A DNA stretch of 64,000 nucleotides, from assembly GCF_025351295.1 (NCBI RefSeq), contig NZ_JANXWD010000097.1:26318-90317 (forward strand), given 5' to 3'. Shown here piece by piece: positions 50,820 through 59,600 of this stretch (positions are counted from its first letter, which is position 1; each line of letters starts with the position of its first letter). The translations under genes and the position numbers were made by a program. A model generated the notes under the pieces. It made no database searches and had not been told where the DNA came from. It saw only the letters and a list, made by a program, of their open reading frames with translations. The DNA comes from Phenylobacterium sp. Its GTDB lineage: Bacteria; Pseudomonadota; Alphaproteobacteria; Caulobacterales; Caulobacteraceae.

Positions 50820-51449
50820 ATGAGCGAAGCTAAAAGCGCCGAATCCCGCCCGTACCACCATGGCGACTTGAGACGCGCCCTCGTGGATGCCGCCCGCCGC
50901 CTGCTCGAAGCGGAGGGGCCCAGCGCGCTGTCGCTGCGCGCCGTGGCCCGCGAGGCCGGCGTCAGCCCGGCGGCGCCCTACCACCACTTCAAGGACAAGG
51001 CCGAGCTGCTCGACGCCGTGGCCAAGGAGGGCTGGGAGATCCTCGGCTCGCAGATGGCGGAGGCCAAGACCTCGGCCGCCGGTATGCAGCAGCTGACCGC
51101 GCTGGGCGTCGCCTACGTCTGCTTCGCGCGCGACAACCCGGCCCTCTACCGGGTGATGTATGACGCCGCCCGCGACAAGGAAGCCCTGCCGGCCGAGATG
51201 CAGGACAACAAGGCCAGCGCCTACTGCATGGTACGCGACACCATGGTCGAGCACGGCGCCGACCCGACCGAGGAACAGCACCTGGAACTGGCCAGCGCCG
51301 CGGCCTGGTGCGGCGCCCACGGCCTGGCCGAGATGGCCGGCTTCAAGCAGTTCGACCACCTGAAGGCGGAGCTCGGCGGCGAGCGGCCGTTCCTGGAGGC
51401 GGTGCTGAGCCACATGGGCCTGTTCCCCAAGCCGCACCACGGCTGCTAA
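50820..51449 (+). CDS. TetR family regulator with WHG-type C-terminal domain
   Basis: A 209-aa regulator. HTH: SRPYHHGDLRRALVDAARRL, LSLRAVAREAGVSPAAPYHHF and KDKAELLDAVAKEGW. The YHHGDLR...AAPYHHF pattern and AAAWCGAHGLAEM belong to the TetR_C_33/WHG group, whose members often control lipid or membrane functions. It has a matching operator in its own promoter and a second before the 33-aa membrane gene, so both miniproteins are likely targets. It precedes gluQ by 9 bases, which may be incidental. Confidence 0.92.
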   Translation: MSEAKSAESRPYHHGDLRRALVDAARRLLEAEGPSALSLRAVAREAGVSPAAPYHHFKDKAELLDAVAKEGWEILGSQMAEAKTSAAGMQQLTALGVAYVCFARDNPALYRVMYDAARDKEALPAEMQDNKASAYCMVRDTMVEHGADPTEEQHLELASAAAWCGAHGLAEMAGFKQFDHLKAELGGERPFLEAVLSHMGLFPKPHHGC

Positions 51450-51458
51450 TCCCGGCGG

Positions 51459-52286
51459 GTGTTCACCACCCGCTTCGCGCCCTCGCCTACCGGTTACCTG
51501 CACAAGGGCCACGCCGCCTCGGCGCTGACCGCGTTCGAGGCCGCGCGCGCGGCCGGCGGGCGGTTCCTGCTGCGCATCGAGGACATCGACGCCACCCGCT
51601 GTCGGCCGCACTACGAGGCGGCGATCTATGAGGACCTGGCCTGGCTGGGCGTGGACTGGGAGACGCCGGTACGCCGGCAGTCGGAGCACCTGGGCGACTA
51701 CGAGGCGGCCCTGGCGCGGCTGGAGGCCGATGGCCTGCTCTACCGCTGCTTCCGCACCCGCAAGGAGACCGCCGAGGCCATCGCCTCGGCGCCGCACGGG
51801 GCCATGGAGGTGTTCCGCGGCGGACCGCTGCCGGCCGACGAGGCGGCACGGCGGCTGGCGGCCGGCAAGCCGTTCGCCTGGCGGCTGTCGTTGGAGGCGG
51901 CGGCACGACGGCTGGGCGGGTTCGGCGGCCTCAGCTTCGTCGAGCAGGGCCAGGGCGAGATCGCGGCGCGACCCGAACTGGGCGGCGACTTGGTGCTGGC
52001 GCGCAAGGACATCGGCGTCGCCTATCACCTGGCCGTGGCGGTCGATGACGCCCGGCAGGGCGTGAACCACGTGGTCCGCGGCGTCGACCTGTTCGAGGCC
52101 ACCCATGTGCAGCGGCTGTTGCAGGCGTTGCTGGACCTGCCGACCCCCGTCTACCGGCACCATCCGCTGGTCCTGGGCCCTGACGGCCGGCGCCTGGCCA
52201 AGCGCGATGGGGCGCAGACGCTGCGCGATCTGCGCGAACGGGGTATGAGCGCCGCGGAGCTGCGGAAGGAACTGGGCTTTGGCTGA
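51459..52286 (+). CDS. gluQ: Glutamyl-Q tRNA(Asp) synthetase
   Basis: A 275-aa truncated glutamyl-tRNA synthetase paralogue. Class I signatures: TTRFAPSPTGYLHKGHAASA (HIGH-like KGH) and PDGRRLAKRDGAQTL (KMSKS-like LAKRD), with RIEDIDATRCRP binding Glu. The anticodon-binding domain is absent, as expected for GluQ, which glutamylates queuosine of tRNA-Asp. The usual Cys cluster for Zn is reduced here (LLYRCFRTRKE). GTG start at 51459. It overlaps the EamA gene by 8 bases. Confidence 0.93.
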   Translation: MFTTRFAPSPTGYLHKGHAASALTAFEAARAAGGRFLLRIEDIDATRCRPHYEAAIYEDLAWLGVDWETPVRRQSEHLGDYEAALARLEADGLLYRCFRTRKETAEAIASAPHGAMEVFRGGPLPADEAARRLAAGKPFAWRLSLEAAARRLGGFGGLSFVEQGQGEIAARPELGGDLVLARKDIGVAYHLAVAVDDARQGVNHVVRGVDLFEATHVQRLLQALLDLPTPVYRHHPLVLGPDGRRLAKRDGAQTLRDLRERGMSAAELRKELGFG

Positions 52287-53193
52287 GGCGGTGGCGGACC
52301 CGGCGGCGGCGGACCCGGGGGCGGGGGGGCGGACCGACTGGCGGGCGCTGGGCGTGCTGCTGCTGGGCGCCTGCATCATCGGCCTGTCGCCGATCCTGGT
52401 GCGGCTGACCGAGGCGGGCCCGGCGGCGGCGGGCTTCTGGCGGCTGACCTTCGCGCTCCCGCTGCTGGCGCTGATCACCCAGCGGACCGCCGGCGCGATC
52501 GGGCGGCCGCCGAAGATGGCGCTATGGGCCGGGGTGTTCTTCGCGCTCGACCTGGGGTTCTGGCATTACGGCATCCACTACACCTCGGTGACCAACGCCA
52601 CGGTGCTGTCCAACCTGACCCCTGTGGTGGTGACCGCCTTCGCCTGGATCTTCCTGAAGCAGCGGCCGGCGGCGCTGTTCCTGGTCTCGGTGGCGGCCGC
52701 GCTCGGCGGGGCCTGGCTGATGGCCATCGAGAAGGGCGGCGGCGGCCACCTGGTGAACCAGCCGCTGGGCGACGCTTTCTCGGCCCTCACCGCGCTCTGG
52801 TACGCGCTCTATTTCCTGTGCATGGCGCAAGGCCGCAAGACCGAGAGCGCCAGCCGGCTGATGTTCTGGGTCAGCCTGGTCGGCGCGCCGCTGATGATGG
52901 TCGCCGCGCTTTTGCTGCGTGAGCCGATCCTGCCGACCAGTACGCTGGGCTGGTGCGCCGTCGCGGGCCTGGGCCTGATGCACGTCACCGGCCAGGGCTC
53001 CATCGCCTGGGCCATGGGCCGCCTGCCGACCTCGACGGCCTCGGTGGTGGTGCTGATCCAGCCGATCGTGGCGGCGATCCTGGGCTGGCGGCTGTTCGGC
53101 GAGCCGATCGGCCCGCTGCAGGCCCTGGGCGCGGCGGTCACCCTGGGCGGGGTGGTGCTGGCGCAGTGGGCGTCGCGGCCTAAGCCGGGCTGA
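52279..53193 (+). CDS. DMT-superfamily EamA transporter
   Basis: A 304-aa membrane protein with ten helices. LGVLLLGACIIGLSPILVRL in helix 1, YTSVTNATVLSNLTPVVVTAF at the end of half one, ALYFLCMAQGRKTESASRLM in the linker, and STASVVVLIQPIVAAILGW in half two. It starts with TTG at 52279 inside gluQ (a GTG at 52291 is the alternative). It is convergent with selO and overlaps it by 14 bases. Substrate unknown. Confidence 0.88.
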   Translation: MAEAVADPAAADPGAGGRTDWRALGVLLLGACIIGLSPILVRLTEAGPAAAGFWRLTFALPLLALITQRTAGAIGRPPKMALWAGVFFALDLGFWHYGIHYTSVTNATVLSNLTPVVVTAFAWIFLKQRPAALFLVSVAAALGGAWLMAIEKGGGGHLVNQPLGDAFSALTALWYALYFLCMAQGRKTESASRLMFWVSLVGAPLMMVAALLLREPILPTSTLGWCAVAGLGLMHVTGQGSIAWAMGRLPTSTASVVVLIQPIVAAILGWRLFGEPIGPLQALGAAVTLGGVVLAQWASRPKPG

Positions 53194-54601
53194 GCGCCCA
53201 AGCCTGCCGCGCCACCTCGATCCGCTCCAGCTTGGCGTTGAACGCGCTCCAGTCGTCGGCCTCGGCGATGGGCGTCCACAGCGCCTCGATCTGGTCGTAG
53301 AGCAGTTCCTCCGGCTCGGCCCCGGCGAAATAGGCATGCGCCAGCCGCTCCGGCCGCACGGCGTCATGCGCCGCCAGCCGAACGCGGAATTCCGCGAACG
53401 GCTCTTCGGCGTAAAGCACCGCCCGCGGCCCGGCCATCGCGCGGTCCTCGCCGCCGCAGAACCAGTCGAAGAAGAACGGCTCCCAGCGCAGCCGCGCACC
53501 GCCCTCGGCCAGGGCGCGGAACGCCGCCTGCACCAGCGCCCCGTCGGCCTCGTCGCCGGCCGAGCCGACGCCCAGTCGCATCAGCATCGCCGCCATCAGC
53601 TCGCGCCGATAGCTGGGGCCGAAGCCGTTCAGCGCGTCGACCAGCGGATCGCTCGCCGTGACCAGGCTGAGGCAGCCCGCCAGTTGCTGCAGGTTCCAGA
53701 ATACCGCCTCCGGCTGGCGGCCGAAGCTGTAGAGCCCCTGGTGGTCGAAATAGGCGGCGGTGAAGTTGGGGTCGGAGTGCGGCAGGAAGCGGAAGGGGCC
53801 GTAGTCGAAGCTCTCGCCGGTGATGTTCATGTTGTCGGTGTTGAGCACCCCGTGCACGAACCCGGCGGTCATCCAGCGGGCGGTGAGGTGAGCGGCGCGC
53901 TCGACGACGGTGGCCAGCAGGGCGGCGGGGCGGTCGTTGGCGCCCGCCAACTCCGGACAGTAGTTGGCCACCACATGGTCCACCAGCGCGGTCACGCGGT
54001 CGGCCCGCGCGAAGAAGGCGTGGCGCTGGAAGCTGCCGAAGCGGATGTGGCTGTGTGAGAGGCGGACCAGGACGGCGGCGCGCGTCGGGCTGGGCTCGTC
54101 GCCGCGCTCCAGAGCCTCGCCGGTCTCGATCAGCGAGAATGAGCGCGACGTGGGCACGCCCAGGGCTTCCAGCAAAGCCGTGGCCAGGACCTCGCGCACC
54201 CCGCCCTTGAGCGTCAGCCGCCCGTCGCCGGCCCGCGACCACGGCGTCTGGCCTGAGCCCTTCGTGCCGAGTTCCAACAGGCGGCCGGTCCCGGACTCGC
54301 GAAGCTGGGCGAAGGTGAAGCCCCGGCCATCGCCGAGCTCGGGGTTATACGAGCGGAACTGGTGGCCGTGATAGCGCTGTGCCAGCGGCGGATCGATGTT
54401 GCCGGGCAGCGGCTGGAAGCGGCCGAAGTGGGCGATCCACTCCGCGTCTGTCAACGTGTCCAGGCCGACCGTCGCGGCCGCACGATCGTTGCGGAAGCGC
54501 AGGATCGTCTGCGGAAAGTCCGCCGCCGCCACGGGATCGAAAAACTCCGGCCCCAGGGCCGGAACTTGCGGGTCGGGTCGGTAGGCGAAGGAGACGGGCA
54601 T
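53180..54601 (-). CDS. selO: Protein adenylyltransferase SelO (YdiU/UPF0061 family)
   Basis: A 473-aa pseudokinase-fold AMPylase. Family blocks: PLAQRYHGHQFRSYNPELGD, GRLLELGTKGSGQTPWSRAG, DGRLTLKGGVREVLATALLE, MTAGFVHGVLNTDNMNITGE and the metal-loop FDYGPFRFL. These match SelO, which adds AMP to Ser, Thr or Tyr of redox proteins. The C-terminal redox Cys/Sec seen in eukaryotic SelO is absent; the protein ends ARQAWALSPA. Length is near E. coli YdiU. Opposite strand to the EamA gene. Confidence 0.95.
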   Translation of the reverse strand: MPVSFAYRPDPQVPALGPEFFDPVAAADFPQTILRFRNDRAAATVGLDTLTDAEWIAHFGRFQPLPGNIDPPLAQRYHGHQFRSYNPELGDGRGFTFAQLRESGTGRLLELGTKGSGQTPWSRAGDGRLTLKGGVREVLATALLEALGVPTSRSFSLIETGEALERGDEPSPTRAAVLVRLSHSHIRFGSFQRHAFFARADRVTALVDHVVANYCPELAGANDRPAALLATVVERAAHLTARWMTAGFVHGVLNTDNMNITGESFDYGPFRFLPHSDPNFTAAYFDHQGLYSFGRQPEAVFWNLQQLAGCLSLVTASDPLVDALNGFGPSYRRELMAAMLMRLGVGSAGDEADGALVQAAFRALAEGGARLRWEPFFFDWFCGGEDRAMAGPRAVLYAEEPFAEFRVRLAAHDAVRPERLAHAYFAGAEPEELLYDQIEALWTPIAEADDWSAFNAKLERIEVARQAWALSPA

Positions 54602-54637
54602 CGGCGGCAGCTAGCCGCCGGATGACCCTTTCTGCAA

Positions 54638-54712
54638 CTAGCGCAGACCCAGGAAGCCCAGGATGGCGCCGACGACGACTACCAGGCCGACGATATAGAT
54701 GATGCTGTTCAT
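54638..54712 (-). CDS. 24-aa membrane miniprotein (MNSIIYIVG family)
   Basis: ATG at 54712, stop at 54638-54640. The peptide begins MNSIIYIVGLVVVVGAILGF and ends LGLR, one hydrophobic helix with no charged residues before the last Arg. Peptides of the form MNSIIYIVGxxVIVxAxLxFxGLR are widespread, mostly unannotated, in Proteobacteria. It lies between selO and the SDR gene on the same strand as both. Function unknown; family recognition is by memory of similar sequences. Confidence 0.6.
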   Translation of the reverse strand: MNSIIYIVGLVVVVGAILGFLGLR

Positions 54713-54801
54713 GACCGCTCTCCGAGGCCGATTGCCTTCGGGAGCAGGTAACGCGGACATGCGGGATGGCGTTCCAACCTCCGTGCGGCGTCAGCGCCCC
54801 C

Positions 54802-55602
54802 TCAGCCCACGCGCACCCCCATGCCGCCGTCCACCGGCAGGATCGCGCCGGTGATGAACTTCGCGTCGTCCGAGGCCAGGAACAGGGCCGCGTGCGCAGT
54901 GTCCCAGGCGGTGCCCATCTTGCCGTTCAGGGGCACGCGGGCGTCGCGTTCGGCGCGGACCTCGTCCTCAGTGCGGCCGCTGGCCCCGGCGATGCCGGCC
55001 ACAGCCATCGGCGTGTCCATCAGCCCGGGCTGCACGGCATTGCAGCGGATGCCGTAGCGCGCCTGGGAGATCGCCACGTTCGCCGTCAGCCGGTTCACGC
55101 CGGCCTTGGAGATCTCATAGGCCACCTGGATGCCGCCGGCCCGCGCCGCCAGCGACGAGATGTTGACGATCGACCCGGACTTCTGCGCGCGCATCACGCC
55201 CAGGGCCGCCTTGGTCACCAGCCACATGCCCTTCAGGTTCACCGACAGGATGCGGTCGAATGCCGCCTCCTCGACGCGGTGGGCCGGCCCATCACCGCCG
55301 CCGATGCCGACGTTGTTGACCAGGATGTCGAGGCGGCCCAGCCGGGCTGTGGCCTGAGCGACGATCTCGGCCACCTCGGCGGCGCGGACGACGTCGGCCT
55401 GCATCGCGCTGGCCTGGCCGCCCTCCATCACGATCATCGCCGCGGTCTCGTCGGCGCGCTCGGCGATCCGGTCGACGCACAGTACCTTCGCGCCCTCGCG
55501 GGCGAACAGGATCGCCATGGCCCGGCCGTTGCCCAGGGTCTCACCCGGCGTCTGGCCGGCGCCGACGATGACCGCGGTCTTGCCCGCGAGCCGCCCCGTC
55601 AC
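54802..55602 (-). CDS. SDR family oxidoreductase
   Basis: A 266-aa short-chain dehydrogenase. Cofactor loop KTAVIVGAGQTPGETLGNGR (an extended GxxxGxG), LDILVNNVGIGGGDG (NNxG), catalytic Ser in SIVNISSLAAR, YxxxK in VAYEISKAGVNRL and NAVQPGLMDTPM. C-terminal FITGAILPVDGGMGVRVG is typical. Substrate unknown. It overlaps or abuts the CMD-family gene upstream (1-base gap), so the two act together. Confidence 0.93.
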   Translation of the reverse strand: MTGRLAGKTAVIVGAGQTPGETLGNGRAMAILFAREGAKVLCVDRIAERADETAAMIVMEGGQASAMQADVVRAAEVAEIVAQATARLGRLDILVNNVGIGGGDGPAHRVEEAAFDRILSVNLKGMWLVTKAALGVMRAQKSGSIVNISSLAARAGGIQVAYEISKAGVNRLTANVAISQARYGIRCNAVQPGLMDTPMAVAGIAGASGRTEDEVRAERDARVPLNGKMGTAWDTAHAALFLASDDAKFITGAILPVDGGMGVRVG

Positions 55603-55603
55603 G

Positions 55604-56164
55604 TCAGAAGCCCTTCAGCGCGGGGTCCAGCGTCTGGCCGGCGTCCAGCTGCACCCCGAAGGTATTCAGCATCATCGAGACCTGGGTGTACTGGCCGGTG
55701 GTGAAGACCACGTCCATGCACTGCTTCTCGGTGAAGTGCGCCGCCAGCGCGCGCCAGGTGTCGTCGGTGATGAACTGGTCGGCGTGCAGTTCGTCGGCCG
55801 CCCGGATCAGCGCGGCGTCGGCGGCGCTCCATCCGGCGTCGGCGCCCGCCTTGATCGCCTCGATCTCGGCGACGGTCAGACCCGAGGCCAGGCCGATGCG
55901 AGTGTGCTGGGTGAACTCGTAGCCGCTCTTGCAGAGGAACCCGACCCGCAGGATCACGATCTCCCGCTCGCGCGCCGGCAGATCGTTGCGGCGGCTCAGC
56001 ACATAGCCACCCCAGGCGTTGAACCGGGTCAGAGCCTTGGGCGCCCGCACCAGAGTGCGGAAGATATTGAGGATGTTGGGGCCGAACTCCTTCAGCGCCT
56101 CGCGGTGCTCGTCGCCCATCTCGGCGTCGCTGAGGGGCGCGATGCGCGGTTTAGTCAGTCGCAT
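55604..56164 (-). CDS. Carboxymuconolactone decarboxylase (CMD)/AhpD-like family protein
   Basis: A 186-aa all-helical protein. CMD core: REREIVILRVGFLCKSGYEFTQHTRIGL, where only one Cys of the AhpD CxxC pair is present (CKSGYEF), so a peroxidase role is unlikely. Other family traits are FRTLVRAPKALTRFNAWGGY and FTEKQCMDVVFTTGQYTQVS. It is the upstream partner of the SDR gene. Many such YEF-type proteins sit next to SDRs in catabolic clusters. Confidence 0.88.
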   Translation of the reverse strand: MRLTKPRIAPLSDAEMGDEHREALKEFGPNILNIFRTLVRAPKALTRFNAWGGYVLSRRNDLPAREREIVILRVGFLCKSGYEFTQHTRIGLASGLTVAEIEAIKAGADAGWSAADAALIRAADELHADQFITDDTWRALAAHFTEKQCMDVVFTTGQYTQVSMMLNTFGVQLDAGQTLDPALKGF

Positions 56165-56273
56165 GGGGGTTTCCTCGAAGGTCTGGTTTGTTGGCGCGCA
56201 CCTTAAGGGCGGGCCGGTCGGGCGCCACCCGATTTCGCTAGAGACGGCGCGGGGGCCTTGTTAGGCAGAGCCC

Positions 56274-57470
56274 ATGTCGACCCGGTCCACGCTGGAATTC
56301 CTCAAGACCGAGACCGGCTCGGGCCTGCTGCTGGCCATCGCCGCCCTGGCCGCGGTGATCTGGGCCAATTCGCGGTGGGCCTGGGCCTACGACGCCCTCA
56401 CCCACCATGCGGTGGCCGTCCGGTTCGGGCCGTTCGCCCAGGAGATGAGCGTGTCCGGCTGGGTGAAGACCGCCCTGATGCCGATCTTCTTCTTCGTCGT
56501 CGGCCTGGAGATCAAGCACGAGATTCTGCGCGGCGAACTCTCCAATCCGCGCCGGCTGGCCCTGCCGGTGCTGGCGGCGGCGGGCGGGGTGATCGTGCCG
56601 GCGCTCATCTATCTGGCGATCAACGCCGGCCCGGGCGGCCACCTGGCCGGCTGGCCGACGCCGACCGCCACCGACATCGCCTTCGCGCTCGCCGCCCTGG
56701 CCGCAGCGGGACCCCGGATGCCGCCGACGCTCCGGGTCTTCCTGCTGACCCTGGCCATCGCCGACGACCTGGTGGCGGTGGGGTTGATCGCGGCGCTCTA
56801 CACCCAGCACCTGCAGCTGCCGATGCTGGCCGCGGCGGCGGTGACCACGGCGGGGCTGGCAGCGATGGCCCGGTGGAAGGCCGCGCCCTATTCGTTCTGG
56901 GCAATTGGCGGGCTGCTGCTCTGGGGCTTCACGCTGAACTCGGGCGTGAACACCTCGCTGGCCGGCGTCGCCGCCGCCTTCTGCCTGCCGCTGGCCCCCA
57001 AGCGCGGCGGCGGCCCGGGCGTGCTGACCGAGACCATGGAGGCCCTGCACCCTTATGTGGCCTATTTCATCCTGCCGCTGTTCGCCTTCACGGCGGCCGG
57101 GTTCCAGCTCGGCAGCGGCTCGGTGAAGGTGGCGTTCGGCGCCGTCAGCCTCGGTGTCGCCGGCGGCCTGTTCCTGGGCAAGCAGGTCGGCGTCTTCGGG
57201 GCCGCGTCCCTCGCCATCGGGCTGAAGTGGGCGCGGCGCCCGACCGGGGCCAAGTGGCTGGAGCTCTATGGGGTCTCGGCGCTGTGCGGTGTGGGCTTCA
57301 CCATGAGCCTGTATATTGGCGCGCTCGCCTTCCCGGGCGGCGACCCCCTGCACCAGGCCCAGGTCCGGGCGGGCGTCGTCATGGGCTCCCTGGCCTCGGC
57401 GGCCCTGGGTCTGGCCGTGCTTCGTTTCAGCGCCGCGCGGCGCGCGCGGGACGAGGCGGAAGACGGGTAA
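56274..57470 (+). CDS. nhaA: Na+/H+ antiporter NhaA
   Basis: A 398-aa membrane antiporter with about 12 helices. It has LKTETGSGLLLAIAALAAVI, MPIFFFVVGLEIKHEILRGEL, TPTATDIAFALAALAAAGPR, LAIADDLVAVGLIAALY (the ion-binding Asp-Asp pair) and LYGVSALCGVGFTMSLYIG. All match NhaA, which exports Na+ for H+ at alkaline pH. ATG at 56274 with GAG upstream. Single gene; its 3' neighbour is the convergent NarL-type regulator gene. Confidence 0.97.
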   Translation: MSTRSTLEFLKTETGSGLLLAIAALAAVIWANSRWAWAYDALTHHAVAVRFGPFAQEMSVSGWVKTALMPIFFFVVGLEIKHEILRGELSNPRRLALPVLAAAGGVIVPALIYLAINAGPGGHLAGWPTPTATDIAFALAALAAAGPRMPPTLRVFLLTLAIADDLVAVGLIAALYTQHLQLPMLAAAAVTTAGLAAMARWKAAPYSFWAIGGLLLWGFTLNSGVNTSLAGVAAAFCLPLAPKRGGGPGVLTETMEALHPYVAYFILPLFAFTAAGFQLGSGSVKVAFGAVSLGVAGGLFLGKQVGVFGAASLAIGLKWARRPTGAKWLELYGVSALCGVGFTMSLYIGALAFPGGDPLHQAQVRAGVVMGSLASAALGLAVLRFSAARRARDEAEDG

Positions 57471-57478
57471 GCGGCCGC

Positions 57479-58111
57479 CTAGATCAGTCCCATCTCGCGG
57501 GCCTTCATCACCGCCTCGGTGCGGTTGGCGGCGCCCAGGGCGGCGATGGCGGCGGCGGCGTGGGCCTTGATGGTAGCCGGCGACAGGTCGAGGTCGCGGG
57601 CGATCTCCTTGTTCGACTGGCCCAGCGCGATCAGCTTCAGCACGTCGACCTGGCGCTCGGTGAGCCGGACGACGGGTTTTGACGGAGAGGCCGCGGCCGC
57701 CGGCCCCTGCCGCGCCGCCAGCTCGACGATGCGCGGCGGCAGGTAGCGGCCGCCAGCCAGCACCAGGCGGATGGCGGCCTCGATGATCGCGCTCTTCGAG
57801 GTCTTCGGCGCGAACCCGGCGATGCCCAGCCGGAACAGGGCCAGCAGCACCGCATCCTCCTCGTTGCCGGTGATCACCAGGATCGGGGTGTCCGGCGCGA
57901 TCTCCCGCAGCCGGCGGATGCCCTCGACCGGCCCGGCGCCCGGCATGACCAGGTCGCTGAGGATCAGGTCGGGCCGGCTCGCGGCCGCCGCCCAGGCGCC
58001 GGGAAAGTCCGCCGCCTCGCTGACCTGCGCCTGCGGCCAGCCGATGGCCACGGCGCCGGCCAGGGCCTCGCGCATCATCGCGTGGTCGTCGCAGATCAGG
58101 CAGGACTTCAT
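57479..58111 (-). CDS. NarL/FixJ-family response regulator
   Basis: A 210-aa regulator: receiver with CLICDDHAMMREALAGAV, phospho-Asp in DLILSDLVMPG and Lys in IAGFAPKTSKSAII, then LuxR-type HTH VVRLTERQVDVLKLIALGQS, NKEIARDLDLSPATIKAHAA. The ATG at 58111 follows GGGAGG at 12 bases; other in-frame starts at 58138 and 58150 (TTG) exist. It is directly downstream of the kinase gene (gap 42 bases with this start). Confidence 0.92.
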   Translation of the reverse strand: MKSCLICDDHAMMREALAGAVAIGWPQAQVSEAADFPGAWAAAASRPDLILSDLVMPGAGPVEGIRRLREIAPDTPILVITGNEEDAVLLALFRLGIAGFAPKTSKSAIIEAAIRLVLAGGRYLPPRIVELAARQGPAAAASPSKPVVRLTERQVDVLKLIALGQSNKEIARDLDLSPATIKAHAAAAIAALGAANRTEAVMKAREMGLI

Positions 58112-58153
58112 GCGCCCGGTCAGCCTCCCGTCCCGCATGTCGCCGGACAACCG

Positions 58154-59428
58154 CTAGGAAGCTTTGGCCTCCGCGGCCTCCAGTTCAAGCCAGAAGGCGC
58201 TGCCGTGGAGCCATTTGCGCTCGAGCCCGACGCTCGCGCCCATCAGCCCGGCCATCCGCCGCGCCGAGGCCAGCCCGAGGCCGAACCCGCCGCGGATCTC
58301 GTCACCGTGGTCGGAGCCTTGCACATAGTCCTCGAACAGCCCCGGCGCGTCGGCCTCGGCGATGCCCGCCCCGTCGTCGATCACCCACACTCGCACCCGG
58401 CCCGCGCACCGCCGCGCGCCGACCAGCACGCGGCGGGCCTTGGCGTGGCGGATGGCGTTGGCCAGCAGGTTGCCCAGCGCCCGTTCGGTCAGCGCCGCGT
58501 CGGCGCTGGCGACCAGCCGGCTGGGCAGGGCGTGCAGCTCGACCCCCGCCAGCCGAGCCGCCGGCTCTTGCAGCTCGGCCAGCCGGGCGATCAGGGGCCC
58601 CACCGGCACCGGGGCGATCCGCGCCTCGACCACGCCTGACTCCAGCCGCAGGTGGTCAAGCATCTGGCGCAGCAGCTGCTCGGTGGCGTCGAAGGCCCAG
58701 GCGACGCGGCGGGCCGCCTTCTCGCGCTGGACCGGGTCGGGGCTGCGCAGCACCTGGTCGAAGGACAGCCGGGCGGCCTGCAGCGGCTGGCCCAGGTCGT
58801 GCGAGGCCGAGGTCAGGAACCGAGTCTTGGCGTCCCGCTCGGCGGCCACCTCCGCCAGGGCGGCCTCGGCCGCCTGCTGGGCCGCGTACGCGCGATTGGA
58901 GGACCGCTGCACGGTCCGGCGCAGCTCCAGCATCATGATCACATAGACCAGGGAGTACGGCATCAGCGGCCCGACATAGCGGTCCCAGTGCAGCGCCGCC
59001 CACAGGGCCAGCGACGCCGGCAGCGCCACCGGCGCCAGCACCCACCCCTCCGATGCGGGCGGCCGCTGGATCGAGCCCAGGACCGCCACCGTCACGGCCG
59101 CGTAGGAGAACACCGCCAGCAGCAGGACCAGGGCGTCGTCGGCATAGGGCATGGCCAGCCAGAAGCCCGCGATGTTGGAGGCGTTGCCGAGCCAGGTGAT
59201 CGCCCAGTTCGCACGCCGCCAGGTCAGCCGCCGCCCGTCCATGCGATGGCGGCCCAGGGACCAGACCACGATCACGCCCACCCAGAGCCCGATCAGCACG
59301 ACCAGAATCACCACGATCAGCTCGCGGCGCGCGACCGGCAGCGCCGGCCCCAGCGCCCAGAGCGCGAAGACCATCACCCCGGCCTGCACCACCATCGCCA
59401 GCAGATGAGTCGGCAGCGCCCGCGGCAT
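58154..59428 (-). CDS. Membrane histidine kinase
   Basis: A 424-aa kinase with about six N-terminal helices (LLAMVVQAGVMVFALWALG; LIVVILVVLIGLWVGVIVVW; IAGFWLAMPYADDALVLLLAVF and others) and a cytosolic core. H-box: TRFLTSASHDLGQPLQAARL. N-box: RALGNLLANAIRHAKARRV. G-boxes: VWVIDDGAGIAEADAPGL and GFGLGLASARRMAG. It pairs with the NarL-type regulator. The HDLGQPLQA form occurs in kinases linked to LuxR-type regulators in Proteobacteria. Signal unknown. Confidence 0.93.
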   Translation of the reverse strand: MPRALPTHLLAMVVQAGVMVFALWALGPALPVARRELIVVILVVLIGLWVGVIVVWSLGRHRMDGRRLTWRRANWAITWLGNASNIAGFWLAMPYADDALVLLLAVFSYAAVTVAVLGSIQRPPASEGWVLAPVALPASLALWAALHWDRYVGPLMPYSLVYVIMMLELRRTVQRSSNRAYAAQQAAEAALAEVAAERDAKTRFLTSASHDLGQPLQAARLSFDQVLRSPDPVQREKAARRVAWAFDATEQLLRQMLDHLRLESGVVEARIAPVPVGPLIARLAELQEPAARLAGVELHALPSRLVASADAALTERALGNLLANAIRHAKARRVLVGARRCAGRVRVWVIDDGAGIAEADAPGLFEDYVQGSDHGDEIRGGFGLGLASARRMAGLMGASVGLERKWLHGSAFWLELEAAEAKAS

Positions 59429-59600
59429 CCTCTTTTCTCCCGAGGGTCATCTTGGCTCGAACCGGCGGCGGCGCAACGGGATGGGCCATCAGGCTAGGCC
59501 ATCCGGCCAATGGGAGACCGCCAGGGGTAGCGGTAGCCTGAGATTTCCAGGGGAGGATGGACGCGTCCGTCGCGCCTCTTCGGACAACGGAGTACCCGCC

